Assembly (NCBI RefSeq): GCF_902522795.1
Contig: NZ_CABYWZ010000015.1
Location: forward strand, 1 to 38,448
Source of the DNA: an uncultured Prochlorococcus sp.
Lineage (GTDB): Bacteria > Cyanobacteriota > Cyanobacteriia > PCC-6307 > Cyanobiaceae
Direction of reading: 5' to 3'
DNA length: 38,448 nucleotides
A model generated the notes under the pieces. It worked only from the letters and a program-made list of their open reading frames with translations, had not been told where the DNA came from and ran no database searches. This document shows, one piece after another, positions 17,322-26,296 of this stretch. Every line of letters begins with the position of its first letter. Position 1 is the stretch's first letter. Made by a program: the position numbers and the translations under genes.

Positions 17322-20225
17322 ATGGTTAATAAAGTTAATAATAGTTTTGGGGAAGATAACTCAATTAATATTAGGGGCGCTCGTCAGCATAATTTAAAAA
17401 ATATTGATCTTTCTCTACCTAGAAACAAATTTATAGTTTTTACAGGTGTGAGTGGAAGTGGTAAAAGTTCTTTAGCCTTTGATACTATTTTTGCTGAAGG
17501 TCAAAGAAGATATGTTGAAAGTCTTTCGGCATACGCAAGGCAGTTTTTGGGTCAAGTAGATAAACCAGATGTTGACAATATTGAAGGTTTATCACCTGCT
17601 ATTTCAATTGATCAAAAATCTACAAGTCATAATCCACGATCAACAGTTGGAACAGTAACAGAGATACAAGATTATTTAAGATTATTGTTTGGTCGTGCTG
17701 GTGAGCCGCATTGTCACCACTGTGGGATTCCAATTGCGCCTCAAACAATTGATGAAATGGTTGATCAAATTCTTCTCTTGCCAGAAGGAACAAGGTATCA
17801 ACTGTTGGCTCCTGTTGTAAGAGGTAAAAAAGGAACACATACAAAATTAATAAGTGGACTAGCTGCTGAAGGATTTGCTAGAGTAAGAATAAACGGAGAA
17901 GTAAGAGAACTTGCTGATAGTATTGAATTAGATAAAAATCAAATTCATAATATTGAGGTAGTAGTTGATAGATTAATTGCAAGAGATGGAATACAAGAAA
18001 GATTAAATGATTCTCTACAAACTTGTCTGAAAAGGGGTGATGGCCTAGCAATAGTAGAAGTTGTTCCAAAAAAAGGAGAAAACTTACCTTCTACCTTAGA
18101 GAGAGAAAAACTTTACTCAGAAAATTATGCATGTCCTGTACATGGCTCTATTGTTGAAGAACTTTCTCCTAGATTATTTTCTTTTAATAGCCCATATGGG
18201 GCTTGCCCAGATTGTCATGGGATTGGTTATTTAAAAAAATTTACTGCGGATAGAGTTATACCTGATAAAACATTACCTGTATATGCCGCAATAGCTCCTT
18301 GGAGTGAAAAAGATAATACTTATTACTTCTCTTTACTTTATTCCGTAGGACAAGCGTATGGTTTTGAATTAAAAACTCCTTGGAAAGATTTAAGTGATTT
18401 GCAAAAAAAAGTTCTACTTTTGGGATCAGATAAACCAATATTAATTCAAGCTGATAGTCGTTTTAAAACTTCTAGTGGTTTTGAAAGACCTTTTGAGGGG
18501 ATTTTGCCAATATTAGAAAGGCAATTGAATGAAGCCAATGGAGAATCAGTAAAACAAAAATTAGAAAAGTATCTAGAATTAGTTCCCTGCAAGACATGCT
18601 CTGGAAAAAGATTAAGACCTGAGGCTTTGGCTGTTAAACTTGGTCCATACAACATTACTGACTTAACTTCTATAAGCGTTTCTGAAACCCTTAATCACGT
18701 AGAGCGCATCATGGGTTTAGGTAAGATAAAGAAGGAAAATATATCTTTATCAGAAAAACAAAAGCAGATAGGTGAATTGGTTTTAAAAGAGATTCGTTTA
18801 CGTTTGAAGTTTCTAATTAATGTCGGTTTAGATTATTTAACTTTAGATAGACCAGCTATGACTTTGTCTGGTGGTGAGGCTCAGCGTATTAGATTGGCTA
18901 CACAAATAGGTGCTGGTCTTACTGGCGTTTTATATGTTTTAGATGAACCAAGTATTGGTTTGCATCAAAGAGACAATGACAGATTATTAGAAACATTAAA
19001 AAGCTTAAGAGACTTGGGAAATACTTTGGTTGTGGTTGAACATGATGAAGATACTATGAAATCTGCAGATTATTTAGTAGATATTGGTCCAGGAGCAGGT
19101 GTTTATGGTGGGGAAATAATAGCTAAAGGATCTTATCAAGACGTCTTAAATTCAGAAAGATCATTAACTGGAGCTTATCTCAGTGGTAGGAAGTCAATCC
19201 CTACTCCAAAAGAACGTAGATCATCTGTAAAAAAAAGTTTAATTTTAAATAATTGCTCTAAAAATAATTTAAAAAATATTTCTGTAGAATTTCCTTTAGG
19301 AAGATTAGTTTCTGTAACTGGTGTAAGTGGAAGTGGAAAGAGCACTTTGATAAATGAATTACTGCATCCTGCATTGTGCCATTCTCTAGGATTAAAAGTT
19401 CCTTTTCCTCAAGGCGTAAAAGAGTTAAAGGGTATAAAGGCAATTGATAAAGTTATCGTTATTGATCAATCTCCAATAGGAAGAACTCCAAGATCAAATC
19501 CTGCTACATATACTGGTGCTTTTGACCCCATAAGGCAGATATTTACTGCCACAGTAGAAGCAAAAGCAAGAGGTTATCAGGCCGGTCAATTTAGCTTTAA
19601 TGTGAAAGGAGGAAGATGCGAAGCTTGTAAAGGCCAGGGAGTCAATGTTATTGAAATGAATTTTTTACCTGATGTGTATGTTCAATGTGAAGTATGTAAA
19701 GGAGCTCGTTTTAATAGGGAAACTCTTCAGGTTAAATATAAAGGTTTTAATATATCTGATGTGTTAGAGATGACTGTTGAACAAGCTGCTGAAACCTTCT
19801 CTGCAATACCTCAAGCTGCTGATAGATTATCTACATTGGTAGATGTCGGATTAGGATATGTCAAATTAGGCCAACCAGCACCTACATTATCTGGTGGAGA
19901 GGCTCAAAGAGTTAAGTTAGCTACGGAATTATCAAAAAGGGCTACTGGAAAAACTTTATATTTAATTGATGAACCTACTACGGGGTTAAGTTTTTATGAT
20001 GTTCATAAATTAATGGATGTGATACAACGTTTGGTAGATAAAGGTAATTCAGTTATTGTTATTGAACATAATTTAGATGTTATTAGATGTTCAGATTGGA
20101 TTATCGATTTAGGACCTGATGGAGGGGATAAAGGCGGAGAAATTATTGCAGAAGGTATTCCTGAGGATGTAGCTAAAAATCCAACAAGTCATACAGCAAA
20201 ATATCTTAAAAAGGTCCTTAAATAA
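17322..20225 (+). CDS. uvrA: Excinuclease ABC subunit A
   Basis: UvrA recognises helix-distorting lesions and loads UvrB in nucleotide excision repair. It has two ABC ATPase modules. The first has Walker A GVSGSGKSS at 42-50 and signature LSGGEAQRIRLA; the second repeats GVSGSGKSTL and LSGGEAQRVKLA with LIDEPTTGL. The C-terminal zinc finger is classical (CEAC ... CEVC). The N-terminal zinc site reads C271-x2-H274 ... C295-x2-C298, with His in place of the second Cys of E. coli. At 967 aa the protein is slightly longer than E. coli UvrA (940 aa). It follows recN in the same direction and appears to have its own promoter. UvrB and UvrC are not in the window. Confidence 0.97.
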   Translation: MVNKVNNSFGEDNSINIRGARQHNLKNIDLSLPRNKFIVFTGVSGSGKSSLAFDTIFAEGQRRYVESLSAYARQFLGQVDKPDVDNIEGLSPAISIDQKSTSHNPRSTVGTVTEIQDYLRLLFGRAGEPHCHHCGIPIAPQTIDEMVDQILLLPEGTRYQLLAPVVRGKKGTHTKLISGLAAEGFARVRINGEVRELADSIELDKNQIHNIEVVVDRLIARDGIQERLNDSLQTCLKRGDGLAIVEVVPKKGENLPSTLEREKLYSENYACPVHGSIVEELSPRLFSFNSPYGACPDCHGIGYLKKFTADRVIPDKTLPVYAAIAPWSEKDNTYYFSLLYSVGQAYGFELKTPWKDLSDLQKKVLLLGSDKPILIQADSRFKTSSGFERPFEGILPILERQLNEANGESVKQKLEKYLELVPCKTCSGKRLRPEALAVKLGPYNITDLTSISVSETLNHVERIMGLGKIKKENISLSEKQKQIGELVLKEIRLRLKFLINVGLDYLTLDRPAMTLSGGEAQRIRLATQIGAGLTGVLYVLDEPSIGLHQRDNDRLLETLKSLRDLGNTLVVVEHDEDTMKSADYLVDIGPGAGVYGGEIIAKGSYQDVLNSERSLTGAYLSGRKSIPTPKERRSSVKKSLILNNCSKNNLKNISVEFPLGRLVSVTGVSGSGKSTLINELLHPALCHSLGLKVPFPQGVKELKGIKAIDKVIVIDQSPIGRTPRSNPATYTGAFDPIRQIFTATVEAKARGYQAGQFSFNVKGGRCEACKGQGVNVIEMNFLPDVYVQCEVCKGARFNRETLQVKYKGFNISDVLEMTVEQAAETFSAIPQAADRLSTLVDVGLGYVKLGQPAPTLSGGEAQRVKLATELSKRATGKTLYLIDEPTTGLSFYDVHKLMDVIQRLVDKGNSVIVIEHNLDVIRCSDWIIDLGPDGGDKGGEIIAEGIPEDVAKNPTSHTAKYLKKVLK

Positions 20226-20300
20226 GAATTTCCTTGTTGTATTTCTTTGTATTTTTAATTATTTCAGTAAAATGAAAGTTTTTTTAGAGGAGCATAAAAC

Positions 20301-20336
20301 GTGTCTGTAACTCTTGTTTTAAAGCTTTTGCATTAG
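20301..20336 (+). CDS. Possible 11-residue leader peptide upstream of sps
   Basis: GTG at 20301 opens an 11-codon frame (MSVTLVLKLLH) ended by TAG. GAGGAG at 20287-20292 sits 8 nt before it, a strong ribosome site in a genome where such sites are scarce. It lies in the 201-bp gap between uvrA and sps. It may be a regulatory upstream ORF, a remnant of a decayed gene, or chance. No amino acid run suggests attenuation. Confidence 0.25.
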   Translation: MSVTLVLKLLH

Positions 20337-20411
20337 AAAAAATTTAAAATCATAATGCTTTCTTAATATTTCCTCAGAAAATTCAGCTTATTTGTATTAA
20401 AAGCCGTTGAT

Positions 20412-20417
20412 AGGAGG
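20412..20417 (+). promoter_or_regulatory. Strong Shine-Dalgarno site of sps
   Basis: AGGAGG lies 9 nt before the ATG at 20427 and fixes the start of the sucrose-phosphate synthase gene. A full AGGAGG is rare in this window. Confidence 0.75.
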
Positions 20418-20426
20418 ATTTGCTGA

Positions 20427-21836
20427 ATGAGGTTAAAATTTTTACATTTACATTTACATGGTCTTATACGTTCTAAAAATCTTGAGTTAGGCAGGGATGC
20501 AGATACAGGAGGGCAAACACAATACGTTTTAGAGTTAATTAAAAGTTTGGCTAATACTTCAGAAGTTGATCAAGTGGATTTAGTTACTCGTTTAATAAAC
20601 GACCCTAAAGTAGACGATAAATATTCTCAAGAAGAAGAATTTGTAGAACCTGGAGTTAAAATTTTAAGATTTAAATTTGGACCTAATAAATATTTAAGAA
20701 AAGAATTACTTTGGCCTTACTTAGACAATTTAACTGAAAACCTTATAAATTATTACAAAAAGAATAACAAGCCTAATTTTATTCATGCACATTATGCAGA
20801 TGCTGGATATGTAGGAGTTAAACTAAGTAAATCGCTAAACGTACCACTTATTTTTACTGGTCATTCTTTAGGAAGAGAAAAAAAGAGGAAATTGCTTGAT
20901 ACCGGTTTAAAAACTAATCAGATAGAAAAGTTTTATTCCATAAGTAAAAGAATAGAGGCAGAAGAAAAAGCATTAAAGTCAGCAGATATTATTGTTACAA
21001 GCACTAAACAAGAGTCCGTTTATCAATATTCCCAATATTCTTCTTTTTCTCCTCACAAGGCTAAAGTGATTCCGCCTGGTGTTGATCATAATAAATTTCA
21101 CCATATTCACTCGACAACAGAGACAGCTGAAATTGATATTATGATGAAACCTTTTCTAAAGGATTCAACTAAACCTCCATTATTGACTATTTCTAGAGCT
21201 GTAAGAAGAAAAAATATTCCTTCTTTGATTGAGGCATTTGGAAGATCTGAAAAATTAAAGAGAAAAACTAATTTAATTTTGATATTGGGTTGCCGAGATA
21301 GTACTTCAAAACTAGACCCTCAACAAAAAGAAGTATTCCATAATATTTTTGAAATGATTGATAAATATAATTTGTACGGAAAGGTAGCTTATCCAAAAAA
21401 GCATCATCCAAGTCAGATCCCTGCTTTATATAGGTGGGCTGCTAGCAGAGGGGGGTTTTTTGTGAATCCAGCTTTAACAGAGCCTTTTGGTTTAACTCTT
21501 CTTGAAGCTTCTTCATGTGGATTACCAATAATATCAACAAATGATGGCGGCCCAAAAGAAATCTGCTCAAAATGTGAAAATGGACTTCTAGTAGATGTTA
21601 CTGATATTAATGAGTTGAAAGTTATCCTTGAAAAAGGAATTTCTAATAATAATCAGTGGAAATTATGGAGCAGAAATGGAATTGAGGGCGTTAATAGGCA
21701 CTTTAGTTGGAACACGCATGTAAGCAATTATTTATCAATACTTAAAGAAGTGTTTACGAGGTCAACTAATTATTCTTCGTCTGATATTAAACAGAGTTGT
21801 TTAAAAGGAAGTTCTTCACTAATAAAGCCCCATTGA
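20427..21836 (+). CDS. sps: Sucrose-phosphate synthase, glycosyltransferase domain only
   Basis: A GT-B fold enzyme that joins a nucleotide-glucose donor to fructose 6-phosphate, giving sucrose 6-phosphate, a precursor of the compatible solute sucrose. The N-terminal acceptor motif DADTGGQTQYVLEL lies near residues 24-37. TGHSLGREKKRKLL is characteristic of sucrose-phosphate synthase. SRAVRRKNIPSLIEAF opens the donor half, and the retaining-enzyme E-x7-E is E352-E360 (EPFGLTLLE). At 469 aa it is a minimal synthase: bidomain cyanobacterial forms add a HAD phosphatase domain of about 240 aa, absent here, and no separate phosphatase gene is visible. The last 22 codons overlap an opposing small gene by 67 bp. 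The start is set by AGGAGG. Confidence 0.9.
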   Translation: MRLKFLHLHLHGLIRSKNLELGRDADTGGQTQYVLELIKSLANTSEVDQVDLVTRLINDPKVDDKYSQEEEFVEPGVKILRFKFGPNKYLRKELLWPYLDNLTENLINYYKKNNKPNFIHAHYADAGYVGVKLSKSLNVPLIFTGHSLGREKKRKLLDTGLKTNQIEKFYSISKRIEAEEKALKSADIIVTSTKQESVYQYSQYSSFSPHKAKVIPPGVDHNKFHHIHSTTETAEIDIMMKPFLKDSTKPPLLTISRAVRRKNIPSLIEAFGRSEKLKRKTNLILILGCRDSTSKLDPQQKEVFHNIFEMIDKYNLYGKVAYPKKHHPSQIPALYRWAASRGGFFVNPALTEPFGLTLLEASSCGLPIISTNDGGPKEICSKCENGLLVDVTDINELKVILEKGISNNNQWKLWSRNGIEGVNRHFSWNTHVSNYLSILKEVFTRSTNYSSSDIKQSCLKGSSSLIKPH

Positions 21837-22015
21837 TCGAATACTTTAGGATCATGGTGAAGAATTAGCTGATTGTTATGAGTTTTCTTTAGTTTGAAAC
21901 CTTTCTTAGATAGTTTTTTCATTAAGTTGGCAGTCTCTTCGAACCTTGATGCCATTGCATCAAGACTTGAGCAGTCACTTGTTAATCCATTATCTTTCCA
22001 TGTAAAAAAACTCAT
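21770..22015 (-). CDS. Conserved small protein of picocyanobacteria (81 aa), unknown function
   Basis: An 81-aa soluble protein: an amphipathic helical stretch (SSLDAMASRFEETANLMKKL), a basic segment rich in lysine (KKGFKLKKTHNNQ), then VFDQWGFISEELPFKQLCLI and an acidic end. The composition looks like a real protein, and I recall similar small proteins with a WGF-SEE-PF-QL ending in marine picocyanobacteria, though this was not checked. It starts 12 nt after the mraY stop on the same strand, so it is probably the third gene of the DUF3134-mraY unit. Its last 22 codons lie antisense to the end of sps. No known domain is recognised. Confidence 0.72.
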   Translation of the reverse strand: MSFFTWKDNGLTSDCSSLDAMASRFEETANLMKKLSKKGFKLKKTHNNQLILHHDPKVFDQWGFISEELPFKQLCLISDEE

Positions 22016-22027
22016 AACAATTTTTTT

Positions 22028-23107
22028 TTAAAGATTGATTTTTAAAACTATACCTAAAATTACAAGTAAAATGTTGATTTTCCAAAAATTTTCAACTATT
22101 TTTTGTTCTTTAATTCCTTGAAGTTCAAAATGGTGATGCAGTGGAGACATTAAAAATATACGTTCACCCCTGTGAAATAATTTTTTTGTAATCTTAAAAA
22201 AACCTACTTGAATCATTACGGATAAAGATTCAATAATAAATATTCCTGAGAAAATTGATAAGGTAAAAAGGCTATCGGTTAATAACGCTATAGAACCCAG
22301 AATTGCACCAATACTTAAAGATCCTGTGTCGCCCATAAATATTTTTGCAGGATAACTATTATATTTTAAAAATCCTAAGCATATGCCTGACATTGAATAA
22401 CATAAGATGCTAAAAACAAAAAGCTCTTGCTGTTCTTTCATTAATATTTCTGTTCCTAATCCATAAAAGACGATTCCACTGCATCCAGCGGCTAATCCAT
22501 CTAGACCATCAGTCAAATTCACTGAATTACTTATTCCAACTAGTACTAAAAAAGCAATGGGTAATATAAAAATATTCATATTAATTCCCCAGGAGTCAGA
22601 TATTGTTATTAATGGATTTATAAAATTTTTTTCATAGGCTATCAATATAAAACTAATTGAAATGATACTTTGTAGGATAAATTTTTCTTTTGCTTTTAAT
22701 CCTGTATTTTCTTTGTTTTTAATACTTAAATAATCATCCAAAAACCCTGTAATAAAGAAACCAAAAATAGTAAGAATTAAAAGAAATAGTTTTAGGGAAC
22801 CTATATTTATGGTTATTATCAAAAGAAAAATTAAAAAAGGAATTATCATAAAAACCCCACCCATTGTTGGTGTATCCCTTTTTTTATAATGATTCGTAGG
22901 ACCCTCAGTTCTAATATTTTGAAGTAAATTTAATTTTCTGATTATTTCTAGTCCATTCTTTGTTGTTAATGAAGAAATAAAAAAAAATAATATAAAAACT
23001 CCTACAAGAAAAAAATTATTAAAAAAATAGGAGGTTACTAATAAAGCACAAGTATTTAATATTAATAACGATTGAAAGTTAAACTGATTAATCTTCCCAA
23101 TCATCAT
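22028..23107 (-). CDS. mraY: Phospho-N-acetylmuramoyl-pentapeptide transferase MraY
   Basis: MraY transfers phospho-MurNAc-pentapeptide to undecaprenyl phosphate, forming lipid I of peptidoglycan at the inner face of the membrane. The 359-aa protein has about ten hydrophobic helices and the conserved cytoplasmic motifs: KRDTPTMGG at 76-84, the DD motif in FLDDYLSIKNKENTGL (Asp124, Asp125), NLTDGLDGLAAG near 200, FMGDTGSLSIG near 260, and the triple His PLHHHFELQG near 325. Length matches E. coli MraY (360 aa). The first ATG at 23107 lies within the end of the DUF3134 gene, a 20-bp overlap on the same strand; the next codon is also ATG. Here the gene sits away from the usual mur-fts cluster. 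Confidence 0.95.
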   Translation of the reverse strand: MMIGKINQFNFQSLLILNTCALLVTSYFFNNFFLVGVFILFFFISSLTTKNGLEIIRKLNLLQNIRTEGPTNHYKKRDTPTMGGVFMIIPFLIFLLIITINIGSLKLFLLILTIFGFFITGFLDDYLSIKNKENTGLKAKEKFILQSIISISFILIAYEKNFINPLITISDSWGINMNIFILPIAFLVLVGISNSVNLTDGLDGLAAGCSGIVFYGLGTEILMKEQQELFVFSILCYSMSGICLGFLKYNSYPAKIFMGDTGSLSIGAILGSIALLTDSLFTLSIFSGIFIIESLSVMIQVGFFKITKKLFHRGERIFLMSPLHHHFELQGIKEQKIVENFWKINILLVILGIVLKINL

Positions 23108-23366
23108 CTGAAGAGTCTTCTTCAGTTTTATAATCTTCCTTTTCTCCCATAAGGGCTGAAAGTTCTTCTTCTTCTATAGTACTAATTTCTTGTGAATCTC
23201 CTTCTTTTTCTGCAACAAGTCTTCCTGTGTTTTCAAGCCAAGATAGTAGATCAGGTTCATCTCTCAATGGCAAAACAGGAGCTGGATCATCTCTGTGGTA
23301 GCAAGATAAAGCAGGGTTGACCTCAGAAATCTCGTCTAATCTAATTTGTAGTTTATTTGAATCCAT
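23088..23366 (-). CDS. DUF3134 family cyanobacterial protein
   Basis: A 92-aa acidic protein. The first 55 residues carry the DUF3134 pattern with NPALSCYHRDDPAPVLPLRD and LLSWLENTGRLVA. The remainder is a highly acidic, probably disordered tail ending in EEDSSDDDWED. The family is cyanobacteria-specific and has no known function. It is the first gene of a leftward unit: its 3' end overlaps the mraY start by 20 bp in another frame, implying translational coupling. The divergent gap to the small membrane protein gene is only 53 bp. Confidence 0.8.
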   Translation of the reverse strand: MDSNKLQIRLDEISEVNPALSCYHRDDPAPVLPLRDEPDLLSWLENTGRLVAEKEGDSQEISTIEEEELSALMGEKEDYKTEEDSSDDDWED

Positions 23367-23419
23367 TAGAGGTTATGTTCTATATATAAGATAATACATA
23401 ATGATGCACGGGAAAAACT

Positions 23420-23614
23420 TTGTTTGATAAAGCAAATTTAAAATACTTTTTTATTGGGCTGATTTCATTGTCTCTGTCTGGATTATTTAAACTTATTGGA
23501 TACTTGAACCCTAATGTTTTAAAAATTAATAACTTTCTTCTCTTGTTATTAGTTTTTGGTCCAGCTCTTTTAGTTACAATAATATTAGTTTTTAATAAGT
23601 TTTCTAATTCTTAA
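23420..23614 (+). CDS. Small membrane protein (64 aa) upstream of argG
   Basis: A 64-aa protein with two predicted membrane helices (about residues 9-27 and 39-58) joined by a short polar loop, ending in a Lys-Phe-Ser-Asn tail. It must start with TTG at 23420, because the frame is closed by a stop at 23402 and no ATG lies nearby. argG follows after 36 nt in the same direction, so the two may share a transcript. No family is recognised with certainty. The hydrophobic pattern, and the lack of any competing gene on the other strand, support it as real. Confidence 0.65.
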   Translation: MFDKANLKYFFIGLISLSLSGLFKLIGYLNPNVLKINNFLLLLLVFGPALLVTIILVFNKFSNS

Positions 23615-23650
23615 CTACGTCAAAAATTTAAATTTATGGAGCAAATTTAG

Positions 23651-24865
23651 ATGCAGCAGGTAAAAAAAGTTGTATTAGCTTATTCTGGCGGGGTAGATAC
23701 GAGCGTTTGTATTCCATATTTAAAGAATGAATATGGAATTTCAGATGTAGTTACTTTTGTAGCAGATCTTGGACAAGGCGAGGATTTAGAATTTATTAGA
23801 CAAAAAGCTCTAAATTCCGGTGCATCTCAATCAATCGTTGGTAATTTAGTTAATAGTTTTGTTGAGAGATATGCTTTTCCAGCTATTAGAGCGAATGCGT
23901 TATATTTAGACAAATATCCTTTATCTACAGCTCTTGCTCGGCCTTTAATTGCTGAAAATCTCGTAAATATAGCTCGAGAGATTAATGCTGATGCAGTAGC
24001 TCATGGATGCACTGGCAAAGGCAATGATCAAGTTCGCTTTGATTTAGCAATTAATGCTTTAGGACCTGATTTGAAAATAATTACTCCTGCAAGGGAGTGG
24101 AATATGAGTAGGGAAGAGGCAATAGTGTATGGAGAACAATTTGGTATTCCTGCACCAGTATCAAAAAAATCACCATATTCAATAGACGTTAACTTACTTG
24201 GGAGGAGTATTGAAGCGGGGATTTTAGAAGACCCAATGCAAGAAGCACCTCAAGATATATTTTCAATGACATCATCAATTGATGATGCACCTGCTTCCCC
24301 CCATGATATAGAAATTGTTTTTAAAAATGGTTTTCCAGTGGGAATTAATGATGAATTTTTAACTCCGGTAGAGATTATTCAAAAAGCTAATGATCTTGCA
24401 GGTAAACACGGTTTTGGAAGAATAGATATGATTGAAGATAGAGTAGTAGGAATTAAAAGTAGAGAGATTTATGAAACCCCTGGCCTCTTGCTTTTAATCA
24501 AAGCTCACAAAGAATTAGAGAGCATAACATTAAACTCCGATGTTGTTGATTTTAAAGGAACAGTAGAAAAAAAATGGGCTCAATTAGTCTATCAAGGTTT
24601 TTGGTTTGGACCTCTCAAAGAAAGTTTAGATGCATTTATATCATCTACTCAAATTTCAGTTAATGGAAGAGTAAAGATTAGACTTCATAAGGGTAACGCA
24701 ATAGTAATTGGGAGAATGTCGGAAAATAATTCACTTTATAGAGAAGATTTGGCAACATATAGCAAGGATGATGTCTTTAATCATTCTTTTGCAGAGGGTT
24801 TTATTTATATGTGGGGCATGTCTAATAAAATATGGGCTGAGTTAAACTCAAAAACAAAAGATTAA
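23651..24865 (+). CDS. argG: Argininosuccinate synthase
   Basis: ArgG joins citrulline and aspartate with ATP to form argininosuccinate, the penultimate step of arginine synthesis. The ATP-binding P-loop of the N-type PP-ATPase fold is [12 protein letters not shown] near residues 9-20. [15 protein letters not shown] near 115-130 is the signature for substrate binding, and [19 protein letters not shown] is also characteristic. At 404 aa it has the usual length. A GGAG sequence at 23638-23641, 9 nt before the ATG, supports the start. It ends 3 nt from the opposing rpsF stop, leaving no room for separate terminators. Identification is firm. Confidence 0.97.
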   Translation: MQQVKKVVLAYSGGVDTSVCIPYLKNEYGISDVVTFVADLGQGEDLEFIRQKALNSGASQSIVGNLVNSFVERYAFPAIRANALYLDKYPLSTALARPLIAENLVNIAREINADAVAHGCTGKGNDQVRFDLAINALGPDLKIITPAREWNMSREEAIVYGEQFGIPAPVSKKSPYSIDVNLLGRSIEAGILEDPMQEAPQDIFSMTSSIDDAPASPHDIEIVFKNGFPVGINDEFLTPVEIIQKANDLAGKHGFGRIDMIEDRVVGIKSREIYETPGLLLLIKAHKELESITLNSDVVDFKGTVEKKWAQLVYQGFWFGPLKESLDAFISSTQISVNGRVKIRLHKGNAIVIGRMSENNSLYREDLATYSKDDVFNHSFAEGFIYMWGMSNKIWAELNSKTKD

Positions 24866-24868
24866 CAT

Positions 24869-25330
24869 TTAAGATTCTGTATTTTCTGGCTTTTCAATAT
24901 CATCTTTTCCCAAAGTTGAGGTATCTTCACTTGCTACTGGCTGTTTTTCTTTAGAATCAACTTTGGCATCTGTATTATCTTTCTCCTCTGATTGAGATGT
25001 ACTTTTATTTGAAGGTCTTGGGGTTGGCAAAGGACCTTCTTGTTTCACAGTCATGTATCTAATAACATCTTCACTAAGTCTCATTGCTTTTTCAATTTTG
25101 AAAATATGTTGCCCGTCACCTTGATGACTTAGTTGTACGTAAATACCTTCTCTGTGTTTTGCTATTTGATAGGCTAGTCTTCTTTTGCCTCTCATTTGAC
25201 TATCAAGTATGTTACCGCCAAATTCTTCTAAAAGCTTATTGTATTTATCTATGTGATTCGTTACTTCATCTTCCGCGATGTCTGGGCGGAGGATGTACAT
25301 GGTTTCGTAATAAGATTGTTGAGCGTTCAT
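24869..25330 (-). CDS. rpsF: 30S ribosomal protein S6 with acidic C-terminal extension
   Basis: S6 binds 16S rRNA with S18 on the platform of the small subunit. The core (about residues 1-100) shows [37 protein letters not shown] and [12 protein letters not shown], as in the family. A further roughly 50 residues rich in Ser, Lys, Asp, Glu, Pro and Thr form a low-complexity tail, as in other cyanobacterial S6 proteins but much longer than the short E. coli tail. I use the ATG at 25330, giving 153 aa; a TTG at 25342 would add four residues (MSEI) but begins before the usual start of the family. The gene faces argG tail to tail with a 3-nt gap and follows aroE. Confidence 0.94.
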   Translation of the reverse strand: MNAQQSYYETMYILRPDIAEDEVTNHIDKYNKLLEEFGGNILDSQMRGKRRLAYQIAKHREGIYVQLSHQGDGQHIFKIEKAMRLSEDVIRYMTVKQEGPLPTPRPSNKSTSQSEEKDNTDAKVDSKEKQPVASEDTSTLGKDDIEKPENTES

Positions 25331-25435
25331 AATTTCAGACAAGGTCTTTGGCTCATAAATTAGTGTGATGAGCGTCTGTTCATTATTTACGATACATTAC
25401 GAAAGGCGATTTTTTAAAATATTAGGATCATTTTT

Positions 25436-26296
25436 TTATAGATATTTTTTTAGTGCGTCACTCATTACATGGAAAGGCACTTCTAAACCATCTGTCCAAA
25501 ATGATATTGATTTCATTCCTTGAGCAACAAGCATTTGTAAACCATCTATAGTTATACATCCTTTTTTGGCGCTAAATTTTAATAAATGAGTTGGAGCAGG
25601 ATTATAGATTAAATCGTAAACAATTGTTTGCGAATTAAGAGATCTCCAAAAAACATCGCCATATGGCAAAACATCATTTTCATATTTAGTTGTTTTCATC
25701 CCTACTGGTGTTGTATTTACAATTAAATCTGCTTCTTGAATTAAAATTTGGGCTTGATTGTCGTTATTTAATAAACCCTGCAGTTGAATTTGATTATCAA
25801 AGTTTTTTATTAATTCATCTAGTCTTGATTTGTTACGTGATATTACCGAAATTGTTGAAATATTTAAATTTATTAAACCTTGAATTACAGATCTTGCTGC
25901 ACCACCGGAGCCAAGAACTATTGCTTTTTTCTTTTCTAAGTGAAAATTTTTTAATGGATATATAAATCCTTCTACATCAGTATTAGTTGCGCTCCATTCT
26001 TTTTCAGAATTTAATTTCAAGGTGTTAATCGCTCTAAGTTTGTTCGCAATAGGGGAGATTTCACTACAAAGGTTAAATACTTTTTCTTTGTGTGGAATTG
26101 TAATATTCAAACCTTTGCAATTAATTTTTTTAAAAGAATTCAGAACTAATCCTAGATCTTCATCTTTACAGGGTACTGCAATATAAATTAAATCTAAGCC
26201 TAGATATTTAAATGCAGCATTTTGCATAATTGGTGACAAAGAATGGCTTATTGGATTGCCAATTAATGCTATAAAAGATGTCTTACTTGAAATCAT
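25436..26296 (-). CDS. aroE: Shikimate dehydrogenase
   Basis: AroE reduces 3-dehydroshikimate to shikimate with NADPH in the aromatic pathway. Near the N terminus is FIALIGNPISHSLSPIMQN with the substrate-binding Ser pair. NITIPHKEKV carries the catalytic Lys, and the dinucleotide motif GSGGAARSV opens the Rossmann domain. I place the start at the ATG at 26296 (286 aa, MISSKTSFIALIG), which matches the family. A GTG at 26341 would add 15 residues and would use up part of the divergent gap with dnaK. The DAHP synthase gene of the same pathway lies 8 kb away. Identification is firm; the start is moderately sure. Confidence 0.94.
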   Translation of the reverse strand: MISSKTSFIALIGNPISHSLSPIMQNAAFKYLGLDLIYIAVPCKDEDLGLVLNSFKKINCKGLNITIPHKEKVFNLCSEISPIANKLRAINTLKLNSEKEWSATNTDVEGFIYPLKNFHLEKKKAIVLGSGGAARSVIQGLINLNISTISVISRNKSRLDELIKNFDNQIQLQGLLNNDNQAQILIQEADLIVNTTPVGMKTTKYENDVLPYGDVFWRSLNSQTIVYDLIYNPAPTHLLKFSAKKGCITIDGLQMLVAQGMKSISFWTDGLEVPFHVMSDALKKYL

